DNA from: an uncultured Pseudomonadota bacterium
GTDB taxonomy: Bacteria; Pseudomonadota; Gammaproteobacteria; Steroidobacterales; Steroidobacteraceae
DNA length: 36,109 nt
Reading direction: 5' to 3'
Assembly (NCBI GenBank): GCA_903929455.1
Contig: CAIYVA010000142.1
Coordinates: 1-36,109, forward strand
Shown here piece by piece: positions 25,219 through 33,717 of this stretch. The position numbers and the translations under genes are program-made. Position 1 is the first letter of the stretch. Every line of letters starts with the position of its first letter. The notes beneath the pieces were generated by a model. The model ran no database searches and was not told the DNA's origin. It saw only the letters and a list, made by a program, of their open reading frames with translations.

Positions 25219-25235
25219 ACCACGCCGGTCGTTAG

Positions 25236-25263
25236 CACGGTGTGTACCTTTGTGCACACCGTG
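25236..25263. terminator. Hairpin between convergent genes
   Basis: CACGGTGTGTAC (25236-25247) pairs with GTGCACACCGTG (25252-25263): a 12-bp stem with a single U-G wobble and a CTTT loop. It lies in the 82-base gap between the convergent RDD and DUF885 genes. No T tract follows, so a bidirectional terminator is likely only by position. Confidence 0.5.
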
Positions 25264-25300
25264 GATCGACGGCGCGCAACCCGCATCAGAGCGATCACCT

Positions 25301-27094
25301 CTATTCCATATCAGGGTATGGTCCAATGCCCCCGGCTGCAATCAACTGATCACTGCGCGCCAGCACCATGCTTAAGGGAACGGATCCCAAATCCAATATT
25401 GCATCATGAAAAGCACGGATGTTAAATCGCGCGCCCAGCGCGGTCTCTGCCTGATGCCGCGCTTTCCAAATGGTCATCGCCCCTAAGTAATACGACAGTG
25501 CCTGACCAGGCCAAGAGATATACCGGTCCACCTCCGTCTCGATTTCACGGTCGGACAGTGCTGTCTGATCATGCATGTACTGTTGCGCTTGTAAACGCGT
25601 CCATCCCTTCACATGAATGCCGGTATCTACAACCAAGCGCACCGCCCGCCACATTTGGTAGGTCAGCATGCCAAAGTGCTCGTACGGCGTTTTATACATA
25701 CCCATCTCAAGCCCTAGGCGTTCGCAATACAGTGCCCAGCCCTCGCCATAGCCAGACAGGTAAGACTTCTGTCTGAATTCGGGCTGACCCGAGTGTTCCA
25801 ACGCGATGGGCATCTGAAATGCATGGCCGGGAGCAGACTCATGCAGCGTGAGCGCAGTCAACGCATACAACGGACGCGCGGGCAGATCATAGGTGTTCAC
25901 GAGGTAAACGCCCGGCCCTCCACGACCCGCCGTATAAAAAGGGGCGATCTCATCTGGAACCGCCTTAATCGCAAAACGGGCTCTCGGCAGATATCCAAAG
26001 TAATCTGCCGCTTTACCGTCGAAGTCCTTCGCGATACCAGCGGCCCGCAGGAGTAAGTCGTTGGATGATTTAGCATAGAACTGTTCATCGGTTCTCAGAT
26101 ACCGCAAGAACGCCTCAAAAGAACCAACAAAGCCACTGTCCTGCATGACCTGCAACATCTGAACGCGTAGGGCGCCCACCTCGGCAAGACCGATCGCATG
26201 AATCTCGTCTGGGCTTAATTCAAGCGTGGTGTATTCACGCACTTTGGCTTGATAGTAAGCCTTGCCATTGGGCAATTGGCTTGCCGCCAGCGTTTTACGT
26301 GCCTGTGGAATATAGCGTTCAGTCATGAAACGCAGCAGACGCTGATAGGCAGGCACGACGCGGGTCTCGATCACATCTCGCGCCTCTAGACGTAGCTGCG
26401 CCTGCTCTGCCTCACTGATCCGCGATGACATCTGAAGAAACGGGAGGTAATAGGGATTCGCTTCAATCGACGCCGCTGCACTCACTGCTGTGAGCGAGCC
26501 CTCGCGGTGGGCTAAGGTCACTGCGGGTGGCGTGAATCCACGTGCGAGACCCGCGCTCATGTTGACCATTTGCTCATCAAAATAACGGGGGACATCGCGT
26601 AGTTGCGATAAGTAGTGCTGATAGTCCTCTAATGTATGAAAGGACTGTCGCGCTGTGCCCGCTAAATTAGTCCAGAAGGTGGTATCGGCATTTAAGGGTT
26701 GCTCATACTCCTTAAACAATTGATGCTCAATCAACGTGCGTATTTGTGCCGCGTAGATCTCATAATTAATTTTGGCCTCGGCCGATAGCTGACTTTGATC
26801 CACGCTTGCCAGTTGCGTCTTAACCTCTTGCCAGTAGCGCAGATAAGACGCCTGTGTGGCGGCATCAACGTGAGACAGGTGGTCTCTGATGGTCTCGTGC
26901 GCGTCTTCGTTGTCTTCCCCACCGAATTGCGCCTGGCGCCAGGCCCACTCGCGCGAGTAAATAGCGGTGAATGTCTGCTCGGCACTTGACACGGGATCGG
27001 CGGCGCATGAGATGGACATCGGCCACACACCGAGAAGGATGAGGCATGGGGCTAACACGATGCGCCATGCACGCCTATGCAGTCGGGTCACCAT
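25301..27094 (-). CDS. DUF885 family protein, exported, peptidase-like
   Basis: Large protein with the DUF885 fold. I chose ATG 27094 (597 residues) because AAGG lies about 9 bases upstream and the protein starts with a signal peptide (IVLAPCLILLGVWPMSISCA). The metallopeptidase-type motif LHESAPGHAFQ (HExxxGH) and the downstream GYGEGWALYCERLG with Glu as a possible third metal ligand are both intact. REYTTLELSPDEIHAIGLAEV and RFAIKAVPDEIAPFYTAGRGG are family blocks. Members are thought to be zinc carboxypeptidase-like, acting in the periplasm, but few are characterised. It lies 88 bases downstream of the NRAMP-like gene on the same strand. Confidence 0.85.
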   Translation of the reverse strand: MVTRLHRRAWRIVLAPCLILLGVWPMSISCAADPVSSAEQTFTAIYSREWAWRQAQFGGEDNEDAHETIRDHLSHVDAATQASYLRYWQEVKTQLASVDQSQLSAEAKINYEIYAAQIRTLIEHQLFKEYEQPLNADTTFWTNLAGTARQSFHTLEDYQHYLSQLRDVPRYFDEQMVNMSAGLARGFTPPAVTLAHREGSLTAVSAAASIEANPYYLPFLQMSSRISEAEQAQLRLEARDVIETRVVPAYQRLLRFMTERYIPQARKTLAASQLPNGKAYYQAKVREYTTLELSPDEIHAIGLAEVGALRVQMLQVMQDSGFVGSFEAFLRYLRTDEQFYAKSSNDLLLRAAGIAKDFDGKAADYFGYLPRARFAIKAVPDEIAPFYTAGRGGPGVYLVNTYDLPARPLYALTALTLHESAPGHAFQMPIALEHSGQPEFRQKSYLSGYGEGWALYCERLGLEMGMYKTPYEHFGMLTYQMWRAVRLVVDTGIHVKGWTRLQAQQYMHDQTALSDREIETEVDRYISWPGQALSYYLGAMTIWKARHQAETALGARFNIRAFHDAILDLGSVPLSMVLARSDQLIAAGGIGPYPDME

Positions 27095-27182
27095 CTGAAA
27101 CATCCTTAGGGTTCGTAAAGACACATCACACAGCCCATGGGTCGACAGGTACCACCCTGCTTCTAGGTCCAATGCGTTGCCA

Positions 27183-28475
27183 TCAATTAGGCCACAGCAT
27201 ACGGATGACAGCAGCGCCCATCACGATCACCGTCAGCCAGCCCACGCATTGTGTCAGCCGATGACTGGTGAAAGGACCCATCACAGAGCGGCGTGAGGCT
27301 AAGACAACAATGACAGCCACCACGGGCACCGCCACTACCCCATTGATGACGGCACTCCAAAAAAGCGCCTGCATGGGTGTGATCGGCGAATACTGAATGG
27401 ATAATGCCACCAGACAACTGAGCGTAATGATGCCATAGAAGCCGCGCGCCTTAAGCACCGGGGCGTCAAGGCTTGCCTTCCAACTCATGGTTTCAGACAC
27501 GGCGTAGGCGGCGGAGCCTGCTAAGACCGGCACCGCAATAAGACCCACCGCCATGATGCCCACGGCGAACACCACAGAAGCAAACTCCCCTGCCAAGGGT
27601 CGCAAGGCTTCTGCCGCTTGTGCCGCGGTTTGGATCTGCGTGATCCCAGCGACATGTAAAGTGACTGCGGTGGCCAAAATAATGAAGTAGCCAATTAAAT
27701 CTGAGTAAAACATCCCGGTCCACGTATCCCAATGAATACGACGAAGTTCTGGAACGGCTTGACGCGCGTCTTCCCTTAGCGGCTTGGCGTTTGACTGTAA
27801 ACTCATGTCTTCAATTTCTTCGCTCGCCTGCCAGAAGAATAAGTAGGGGCTAATGGTGGTTCCAAAGACGCCAAGCAGGACAGTGACGGTGGCCACATTG
27901 AGCGCGAGATGCGGGGAGAGCGTATGCCAGGCCACTTGCCGCCAGGGCACATGAACGGTGAATAGCACCAACACATAGGCCAGTAGCGACAGCGTCAACC
28001 AGCGTAGAAACACCACATAGCGCCGATAGGGCACGAGCACTTGCAGACCCAAACTTAACAGCGTGAATACGAGCGTCATCGCGTGTCGGTTAAGACCTGT
28101 GACCAACTCAGCGGCCTCACCCATCGCGGCAATATCAGCGGCGATGTTTAAGGTATTGGTGATGAGTAACAGAGCCACCACCGTACGCACCACGGTGGGG
28201 TGAAAGGCTTCTTTTATATTGGCGGCAATGCCCTTACCGGTCACTCGACCAATGCGCGCGCACATCAGTTGAACCGCCACCATCATGGGCAACGCAACCG
28301 GCATGGTCCACAGGGCGTCTAAACCAAACTGTGCGCCGGCCTGCGAGTAGGTGGCAATGCCGCTCGGATCATCATCTGCAACGCCGGTGATCAGCCCAGG
28401 CCCAATGCGTGCCAGCGGGTGAGTCTTAAACCGCGACCACAAGGGGCGCACCGGGGATGACCTTTGATTCGACAT
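27183..28475 (-). CDS. NRAMP-related divalent metal transporter with altered binding site
   Basis: Polytopic protein of 430 residues with the NRAMP (LeuT-like) fold. The unwound helix-1 motif is GVADDDPSGIATYSQAGAQFG, where canonical NRAMPs have DPG(N): Asp and Pro remain, but Gly becomes Ser and Asn becomes Gly. The helix-6 motif is FGTTISPYLFFWQASEE, where canonical members have A-x-x-MPH: Met is Ser and His is Tyr. The selective Asn and the soft Met ligand for Mn2+/Fe2+ are therefore missing, so the protein may carry another ion such as Mg2+, as in the NRAMP-related magnesium transporters. ATG 28475 follows a G-rich SD; a TTG lies just before it. Confidence 0.85.
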   Translation of the reverse strand: MSNQRSSPVRPLWSRFKTHPLARIGPGLITGVADDDPSGIATYSQAGAQFGLDALWTMPVALPMMVAVQLMCARIGRVTGKGIAANIKEAFHPTVVRTVVALLLITNTLNIAADIAAMGEAAELVTGLNRHAMTLVFTLLSLGLQVLVPYRRYVVFLRWLTLSLLAYVLVLFTVHVPWRQVAWHTLSPHLALNVATVTVLLGVFGTTISPYLFFWQASEEIEDMSLQSNAKPLREDARQAVPELRRIHWDTWTGMFYSDLIGYFIILATAVTLHVAGITQIQTAAQAAEALRPLAGEFASVVFAVGIMAVGLIAVPVLAGSAAYAVSETMSWKASLDAPVLKARGFYGIITLSCLVALSIQYSPITPMQALFWSAVINGVVAVPVVAVIVVLASRRSVMGPFTSHRLTQCVGWLTVIVMGAAVIRMLWPN

Positions 28476-28570
28476 CAACCCCCCCTAGACCAAAGACACG
28501 ACGCGACGTAACGCGATGAGCCTACTCTGCCTAGTCCAGAGTGACAGACTCAATACGGGCAACCCGCAGG

Positions 28571-29422
28571 TCACAGCCGGCTGGTTTTCGTTGCCAGTAT
28601 CCCGTCGCCATTGAATTGAGTGGTAAAGCCCGCTTTTTTAAGTCGTTTAGCCACTTCGGCGGGGACATCCCTACCTGTGGTGAGCTGATTGGGATTGCCT
28701 GTGTAATGGAAGAGCCGGCCCTGGTGGACGAGTACACGGGCCAAATGCGCATAGAACACCTGAGAATACAGCTCCCCTGCAATGCCAAAGCGCGGCGGGT
28801 CATGTAACACCGCGTCAACCGACGCCTTACCCATTGATAGGATTCGCTCTGTGATATCACCCTGTGTGACTTGCAACGCAGAGTGATCGCTGGTCGCCCA
28901 AGGACTGTCGGGTGACCACGCGTTGAGGCTTCGGATCCACAAGACATCCGGATTTTTTTCGAACGAATGAATCGATGCAGCGCCTTGTTGCAAGGCCGCT
29001 CGAGCGAAATAGCCTAAGCCGCCGCAGGTATCGAGCAACCGTTTGGCGAAGGGTTTGACGAGTGCAACTTTACGCTCGGCATCAAGGAGGGGTGACACCT
29101 TAGCCGTAGGCAACATTTTGATGCCATCGATTTCAAAGGTGGGTGGACCCCAGTCAGTGGGTACTAACTTAATCAGCGCCTGTGTGAAGCGAGACACCAC
29201 CTCAAATGCGCTCCCCGTCCAATAATAAATGGTGCGTTCTTTACATCGCTCTAGAAAAGGGAATTTACGGTTTTCATAAATCCACCCATCCGACTCAATG
29301 ATCACCGTCACCACAGAACAGCCCAAGTCCAGCGAACACAAGCACACAGGCGCTTTGGCAACTCTCGCCTCTTGTAATGAGGTATGCACAGACAAGGTCA
29401 ATAACGGCATCCGCGCCATCAC
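28571..29422 (-). CDS. SAM-dependent methyltransferase, COG2521-like
   Basis: Protein of 283 residues. A Rossmann methyltransferase core is visible: LLDTCGGLGYFARAAL is motif I with the glycine loop, IHSFEKNPDVL the acidic end of strand 2, and DAVLHDPPRFG resembles the DPP(F/Y) motif seen in N6-adenine and RNA methyltransferases. GRLFHYTGNP is a late strand. The N-terminal 100 residues are less typical. The start overlaps the end of the pseudouridine synthase gene upstream by 4 bases, so the two are co-expressed and may act on the same RNA. Exact substrate unknown. Confidence 0.75.
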   Translation of the reverse strand: MMARMPLLTLSVHTSLQEARVAKAPVCLCSLDLGCSVVTVIIESDGWIYENRKFPFLERCKERTIYYWTGSAFEVVSRFTQALIKLVPTDWGPPTFEIDGIKMLPTAKVSPLLDAERKVALVKPFAKRLLDTCGGLGYFARAALQQGAASIHSFEKNPDVLWIRSLNAWSPDSPWATSDHSALQVTQGDITERILSMGKASVDAVLHDPPRFGIAGELYSQVFYAHLARVLVHQGRLFHYTGNPNQLTTGRDVPAEVAKRLKKAGFTTQFNGDGILATKTSRL

Positions 29423-30162
29423 ACAAGCTCCGCCACTTCCGAATCACTCAGCCAACGCCAAGCCCCTTTCTGCAAATCACCCAGCACCAACGGTCCCACC
29501 GAGACGCGAATCAATCGCAGCACTTCCAACTCACACGCACTGAGCAAACGCCTAATCTGTCGATTACGGCCCTCCGCTAGCACCAATTCAAGCCATGCAT
29601 TCTTATGTCCTACACGAAGAAGACGGGCGTCCTGCACCGATAAGTGCTCATCCTCAACTTGCACGCCCCCGATCATCTGCTGTAATTGAATATCGCTCAC
29701 GAGATCGTTCACTTGTACGTGATACGTTTTTGTAGGTCCTCGTTCTGGATCCGTCACCTGGGCGGCCCAAGCAGGATCATTGCTAAACAACAGCAAGCCC
29801 TCGCTTGCTTTATCAAGCCGGCCCACCGGTGCGAGCCACGGTAAATTAGCGCCATCGAAACAGCGATACACCGTCTCTCGACCTTTTTCATCCGACGTGG
29901 TGGTCACAAGCCCTCTCGGCTTATTCAACATCAAGACACGACGCGCTGCGGTGTGTACTTGCTCACCATCAATATCGATACGATCAATGCCCTGACGTGT
30001 GGAGAAGTCGGGGTCTCGAACGACCACCCCGTTAACACTGACTCGTCCCTCAAGCACCCAGCGGGTCGCCTGACTGCGGGATCCCCTGCCCTCTTTTGAA
30101 ATCACCCGAGCAACCCCATGTCGGGGACTGGTGGACTGCGGCTTGTACGGCAAACGTGTCAT
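29419..30162 (-). CDS. RsuA/RluB-family RNA pseudouridine synthase
   Basis: Protein of 247 residues from ATG 30162; the frame is open further upstream to 30282, but that N-terminus (MPSTCKASRGAH) does not resemble the family. The S4 RNA-binding domain (GRGSRSQATRWVLEGRVSVN) precedes the catalytic domain: RRVLMLNKPRGLVTT, then the catalytic Asp in APVGRLDKASEGLLLFSND, then KTYHVQV and AEGRNRQIRRLL, the family's final signature. Expected to modify 16S or 23S rRNA; the exact site is not decided. It is the first gene of a minus-strand pair with the methyltransferase and lies divergent to ybiT. Confidence 0.9.
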   Translation of the reverse strand: MTRLPYKPQSTSPRHGVARVISKEGRGSRSQATRWVLEGRVSVNGVVVRDPDFSTRQGIDRIDIDGEQVHTAARRVLMLNKPRGLVTTTSDEKGRETVYRCFDGANLPWLAPVGRLDKASEGLLLFSNDPAWAAQVTDPERGPTKTYHVQVNDLVSDIQLQQMIGGVQVEDEHLSVQDARLLRVGHKNAWLELVLAEGRNRQIRRLLSACELEVLRLIRVSVGPLVLGDLQKGAWRWLSDSEVAELV

Positions 30163-30370
30163 CGGCACAGTGTGTCTGAGCGGCGCGTTTAAGGCTACCG
30201 GCCATCCCACGGAAGAAACGCGACGAAACCCCTTGGCTCGGCTAGAATGCGCGCCCCGGGAGGCCTTACAGGTCGACGGCACCGTTCGCTCAGCAAGCGG
30301 TCACTGCGCCGCGTCTTCTTTGGCACCTCACGGTGGTTCCCTGCCTTATTTATATTTGGGTTGAATATTC
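30163..30370. promoter_or_regulatory. Divergent promoter region of the RsuA-family gene and ybiT
   Basis: TAGAAT at 30243-30248, followed by GCGCGCC, resembles a strong -10 with GC discriminator reading toward ybiT; its -35 (near CGACGA) is poor. It would leave a leader of about 115 bases before ATG 30371. Nothing else is recognisable. Confidence 0.4.
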
Positions 30371-31975
30371 ATGCTCGCGACCTCCAATCTGGCCATTCAG
30401 TTCGGCGCCAAGCCCCTGTTCGAACAAGTCACCGTCAAGTTTGTGGACGGCAACCGCTATGGGCTAATTGGTGCCAACGGCTGTGGCAAATCAACCCTCA
30501 TGAAAGTATTGGGTAGTGATTTGGAGGCCAGTGCGGGCGATGTCATGCTGCAAGCAGGCATGCGCCTTGGCAAGCTCAGTCAAAACCAATTCGGGTACGA
30601 AGAGCAACGGGTGCTTGATGTTGTGATGCAAGGCCACACCGAGATGTGGCAAGCCATGCAGCAACGTGATCAGATCTATGCCAATGCCGATGCGACCGAC
30701 GATGACTACATGAAAGCCGCGGAGCTCGAAGCTAAATTTGCCGAGTACGGTGGCTATAACGCAGAGGCGCGCGCCGGCAGCCTACTCATTGATGCCGGTA
30801 TCGGTGAAGCCTTACACAACGTACCCATGCGAGAAGTGCCACCGGGCCTTAAATTACGTGTTTTGCTGGTACAGGCTTTATTTTCTAAGCCAGACGTCTT
30901 GCTGCTAGATGAGCCCACCAACAACTTGGATATTCACTCGATTCGTTGGTTAGAAGATGTCCTTAACGACTATGACGCCACCATGGTGATTATTAGCCAT
31001 GATCGTCACTTCCTAAACCAAGTGTGTACTCACATTGCGGATCTCGATTATCAGCAAGTGAAAATTTACCCTGGCAACTATGATGACTTCATGTTGGCCT
31101 CCGTACAGGCGAGACAACGGGTCGAATCCGCGAATGCCAAAGCCAAAGACAAGATCTCCGATTTGCAGGAGTTTGTCCGACGTTTCTCTGCGAATGCATC
31201 CAAAGCGCGTCAAGCGACGTCACGACGTCGGCAGTTAGAAAAAATTAAAATTGAGGAAATTAAGCCCTCCTCGCGACAGAACCCCTACATTCGTTTCGAA
31301 CAGGCCAAAAAGCTTTACCGTTCAGCTGTCTCCGTCGACAAGGTCACATTCACCTATCCGGGCACCGAAACGCCCATTCTTCGCAATGTTAATTTGAAGA
31401 TCGAGGCGGCCGAGCGCATTGCCATCATCGGACCCAACGGTATCGGTAAAACCACGCTCATCCGCTTGCTCGCGGGTGATTTACAGCCCACCGAAGGCAC
31501 CATCACGTGGGTGGAAAATGCCGAATTAGGGTACATGCCGCAGGATCCACAGGCGGAATTCGCTGAAAAAACCGATTTATTTAGCTGGATGTCGACCTAC
31601 ACGGGCAAAGCCGATGACGATCAGATCGTTCGTGCCACCCTAGGACGACTGCTGTTCTCTGGGGATGAGACCAAGAAATCGGTCAAAGTACTGTCCGGTG
31701 GTGAAAAAGGCCGAATGATTTACGGCAAACTCATGCTCACGCGACCCAATGTGATGTTGATGGACGAACCCACCAATCATATGGACATGGAAACCATCGA
31801 ATCCCTACAAATTGGCTTAGAAAAATTCCCAGGCACTCTGATCTTTGTGTCGCACGACCGTGAGTTTGTCGGCGGCCTAGCGACACGCATCATTGAGTTA
31901 CGTGCCAATGGTGAGATTAAAGACTTCAACGGCAGCTATGACGAGTACCTAAGCTCTCAGGGCATCAGCACCTAA
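30371..31975 (+). CDS. ybiT: ABC-F ATPase YbiT
   Basis: Soluble ABC-F protein of 534 residues, very close to E. coli YbiT throughout (QFGAKPLFE, ASVQARQRV, SANASKARQATSRRRQLEKI). Domain 1 has Walker A GANGCGKST, an atypical signature (PPGLKLRVLLVQAL instead of SGGxxxR) and Walker B LLLDEPTNNLD. The atypical signature is shared with E. coli YbiT. Domain 2 has GPNGIGKTT, LSGGEKGRM and LMDEPTNHMD. A helical linker of the type that reaches the peptidyl-transferase centre lies between the domains. ABC-F proteins act as translation factors on the ribosome. Confidence 0.95.
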   Translation: MLATSNLAIQFGAKPLFEQVTVKFVDGNRYGLIGANGCGKSTLMKVLGSDLEASAGDVMLQAGMRLGKLSQNQFGYEEQRVLDVVMQGHTEMWQAMQQRDQIYANADATDDDYMKAAELEAKFAEYGGYNAEARAGSLLIDAGIGEALHNVPMREVPPGLKLRVLLVQALFSKPDVLLLDEPTNNLDIHSIRWLEDVLNDYDATMVIISHDRHFLNQVCTHIADLDYQQVKIYPGNYDDFMLASVQARQRVESANAKAKDKISDLQEFVRRFSANASKARQATSRRRQLEKIKIEEIKPSSRQNPYIRFEQAKKLYRSAVSVDKVTFTYPGTETPILRNVNLKIEAAERIAIIGPNGIGKTTLIRLLAGDLQPTEGTITWVENAELGYMPQDPQAEFAEKTDLFSWMSTYTGKADDDQIVRATLGRLLFSGDETKKSVKVLSGGEKGRMIYGKLMLTRPNVMLMDEPTNHMDMETIESLQIGLEKFPGTLIFVSHDREFVGGLATRIIELRANGEIKDFNGSYDEYLSSQGIST

Positions 31976-32006
31976 ATCGCCTTGCGTCATGGGTAATTGC
32001 GCCGCT

Positions 32007-32696
32007 TCACACCACGCGGTGCGTCAGCGTGCCTAGCGACTCGATGCCAGCAATCACCACATCGCCCACCGACAACGGTCCCACACCAGCCGGTGTGCCG
32101 GTGTAAATGAGATCTCCCGGCTGCAAGCTAAAGTAACTCGATAACTCGGCAATGATGTCTGGCACCGACCAGATCATCTGCGCAAGGTCACTGTCTTGTT
32201 TGATGACGCCATTCACCGACAACCAAATCCGACCGCGCTTCAAATGCCCCACCATCGGGGTCGCATAGATCGCACCGATACCTGCTGCCCCCTCAAAGGT
32301 TTTGGCGATATCCCACGGTTGACCTTGCGCCCGCGCCGTCGTTTGTAAATCACGTCGCGTGAAATCATTGCCAACCGCATAGCCATACACATGATCTAAG
32401 GCGCGGGCAGCCGGAATGTGTGCGCCGCCCGTACCGATCGCCACCACCAACTCCACCTCATAATGTAAATCGCTGGTTTTTGAGGGATAGGACAGATGCT
32501 GGCCATCGGCTAACAAGGTGTCAGCGGCTTTACCAAACAGCACCGGCGGTGTCTTAACCGCATCTTTCGACATCTCTACCGCATGATCGGCGTAGTTAAA
32601 ACCGACGCCGTAAATACGCTGAACCGGAAAACGAGCCACTTCACCATCAACCGCCACAGACGGTCGCGGCAATGGTGTCACCACATAACTGGCCAT
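32007..32696 (-). CDS. Fumarylacetoacetate hydrolase family protein
   Basis: FAH-fold hydrolase of 229 residues, ATG 32696 with GGGAG 5 bases upstream. RIYGVGFNYADHAVEMS is the N-terminal motif, KTSDLHYEVELVVAIG gives the Glu/Glu metal ligands, and YAVGNDFTRRDLQ plus QPGDLIYTGTPAGVGPLSVGD complete the metal-binding core. It is similar to fumarylpyruvate/acylpyruvate hydrolases of aromatic catabolism (NagK-like). It converges with ybiT (31 bases between stops). No other aromatic-degradation gene is close, except gcdH far upstream. Confidence 0.9.
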   Translation of the reverse strand: MASYVVTPLPRPSVAVDGEVARFPVQRIYGVGFNYADHAVEMSKDAVKTPPVLFGKAADTLLADGQHLSYPSKTSDLHYEVELVVAIGTGGAHIPAARALDHVYGYAVGNDFTRRDLQTTARAQGQPWDIAKTFEGAAGIGAIYATPMVGHLKRGRIWLSVNGVIKQDSDLAQMIWSVPDIIAELSSYFSLQPGDLIYTGTPAGVGPLSVGDVVIAGIESLGTLTHRVV

Positions 32697-32752
32697 CCCT
32701 CTCTCCCTCTTAAAAAACACACCCACGTCAGTATCCGATCAGCCGACCACAC

Positions 32753-33193
32753 TCAGGACGTGCACCACTGCAATCGAGGGGTTCCACCCTCATCACAGCA
32801 CACCACTGCATTTTGCTGGTATCTCGTACCAAGCATCAAGGCATCTGCCTGACTCACACCCAATACCAGAAGCCCACACTCGATCGGCCACTGTTCGGTT
32901 GAATCCAGCGCTTCCGCTGACAAGTAAGCGAAGCCCGCTGTGCGTAAATCCGCGAGCAAATGCGCGTGCGCCCGCGCATTCACATGCTCGTCACACAAGA
33001 CACTATAGGGATTCCATGCCGTCATAAATGCTGAGGCGTTAACGCCATGTCGCACATGACACTGCCGCAGTACCGCGCTCGGTTGATCAATGAGCAACGT
33101 AAAGGACTCCCCGGCCTCATGGATCCGGTAATGAGCCTGCCTATACGCTCGCTCACACGCAGCGCGCTCGACCCTTGGCGCCAAGTCATTCAT
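32753..33193 (-). CDS. DUF3293 domain protein
   Basis: 146 residues. Family landmarks are YRIHEAGESFTLLIDQPS, SAFMTAWNPYS, LADLRTAGFAYL and LLVLGVSQADALMLGTRYQQNAVV, where the last one (GxxxxQNAVV) is especially recognisable. No function is known for the family. The ATG lies inside the kfrA-like stop (8-base overlap, ATGAATGA), so it is expected to be translated together with the KfrA-like protein. Whether it shares its role or is a host gene joined by chance is unclear. Confidence 0.82.
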   Translation of the reverse strand: MNDLAPRVERAACERAYRQAHYRIHEAGESFTLLIDQPSAVLRQCHVRHGVNASAFMTAWNPYSVLCDEHVNARAHAHLLADLRTAGFAYLSAEALDSTEQWPIECGLLVLGVSQADALMLGTRYQQNAVVCCDEGGTPRLQWCTS

Positions 33194-33650
33194 GCGGGAT
33201 GATCGGCGCTACCGACTGCAGAGCGCGCTCCAACTCAACAATGCGCGCATGTGCACTGGCCAATGCCCGAGTCAACTCCGTCACCCGGGTGCGATGCACA
33301 GCCATTTCCTGCTGAATGCGATCCGTGGCTTCCGCTTTATGACGCAAGGCATCCATCTCGCGCGCCCATCGAGCCTGATGAACCCGCTCTCGTTCCTCAG
33401 CCACTTCCGCCCGCGCAATCGCCGCCTCCCTCGATTCATCAGACGCACTTCGATACGCCGGTGTCGCCGCCGGGGGCACCGGTGTGGTGGCTCTGGCCAA
33501 CAAGCGATACACGCGGGTGACGCCGCCACGTGCGCCATAGCGCCGCGCCAGCAAGGCCCGAACGGCCACCCCAGTCACCCGAGGACCCAGACTTTGGATC
33601 TCCTGGATCGCGGCGCTGATGGCATCGTCGGTGAGTAAAGGGGGTCGCAT
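33186..33650 (-). CDS. KfrA-like DNA-binding protein with coiled coil
   Basis: 154 residues. The N-terminal part (LLTDDAISAAIQEIQSLGPR, ALLARRYGARGGVTRVYRLL) matches the KfrA N-terminal DNA-binding domain; from about residue 70 to 145 the sequence is a long charged heptad-like helix (RAEVAEERERVHQARWAREM), so a coiled coil. KfrA proteins are plasmid-encoded, bind DNA at palindromes and support stable inheritance. The gene lies just after parB/parS, as on IncP plasmids. Shorter than RK2 KfrA (about 300 residues), mostly in the coil. A perfect palindrome overlaps its promoter. Confidence 0.78.
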   Translation of the reverse strand: MRPPLLTDDAISAAIQEIQSLGPRVTGVAVRALLARRYGARGGVTRVYRLLARATTPVPPAATPAYRSASDESREAAIARAEVAEERERVHQARWAREMDALRHKAEATDRIQQEMAVHRTRVTELTRALASAHARIVELERALQSVAPIIPHE

Positions 33651-33668
33651 CCGAGACAGACTACCATC

Positions 33669-33690
33669 ATTACGGAAAATTTTCCGTAAT
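33669..33690. promoter_or_regulatory. 22-bp perfect palindrome, KfrA-type operator
   Basis: The left half is ATTACGGAAAA, and the right half is its exact complement (TTTTCCGTAAT), with no spacer. It lies 19 bases before the kfrA-like start and overlaps the -10. A KfrA palindrome over the promoter is the known mode of autorepression in this family. Confidence 0.7.
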
Positions 33691-33717
33691 CATACTTTTT
33701 AGTCTCTTTGCGGTTAA
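33689..33717 (-). promoter_or_regulatory. Sigma70-like promoter of the kfrA-like gene
   Basis: On the minus strand TTAACC (33717-33712) as -35, a 17-base spacer, and TATGAT (33694-33689) as -10. It matches 4/6 and 5/6 consensus bases. The -10 overlaps the end of the palindrome at 33669-33690, so a protein bound there would block it. Confidence 0.6.

Noticed and set aside
33192-33638. Plus-strand frame opposite the kfrA-like gene
   Set aside because: It is Arg/Pro/His-rich, has no family features, and is the antisense shadow of a recognised coiled-coil protein.
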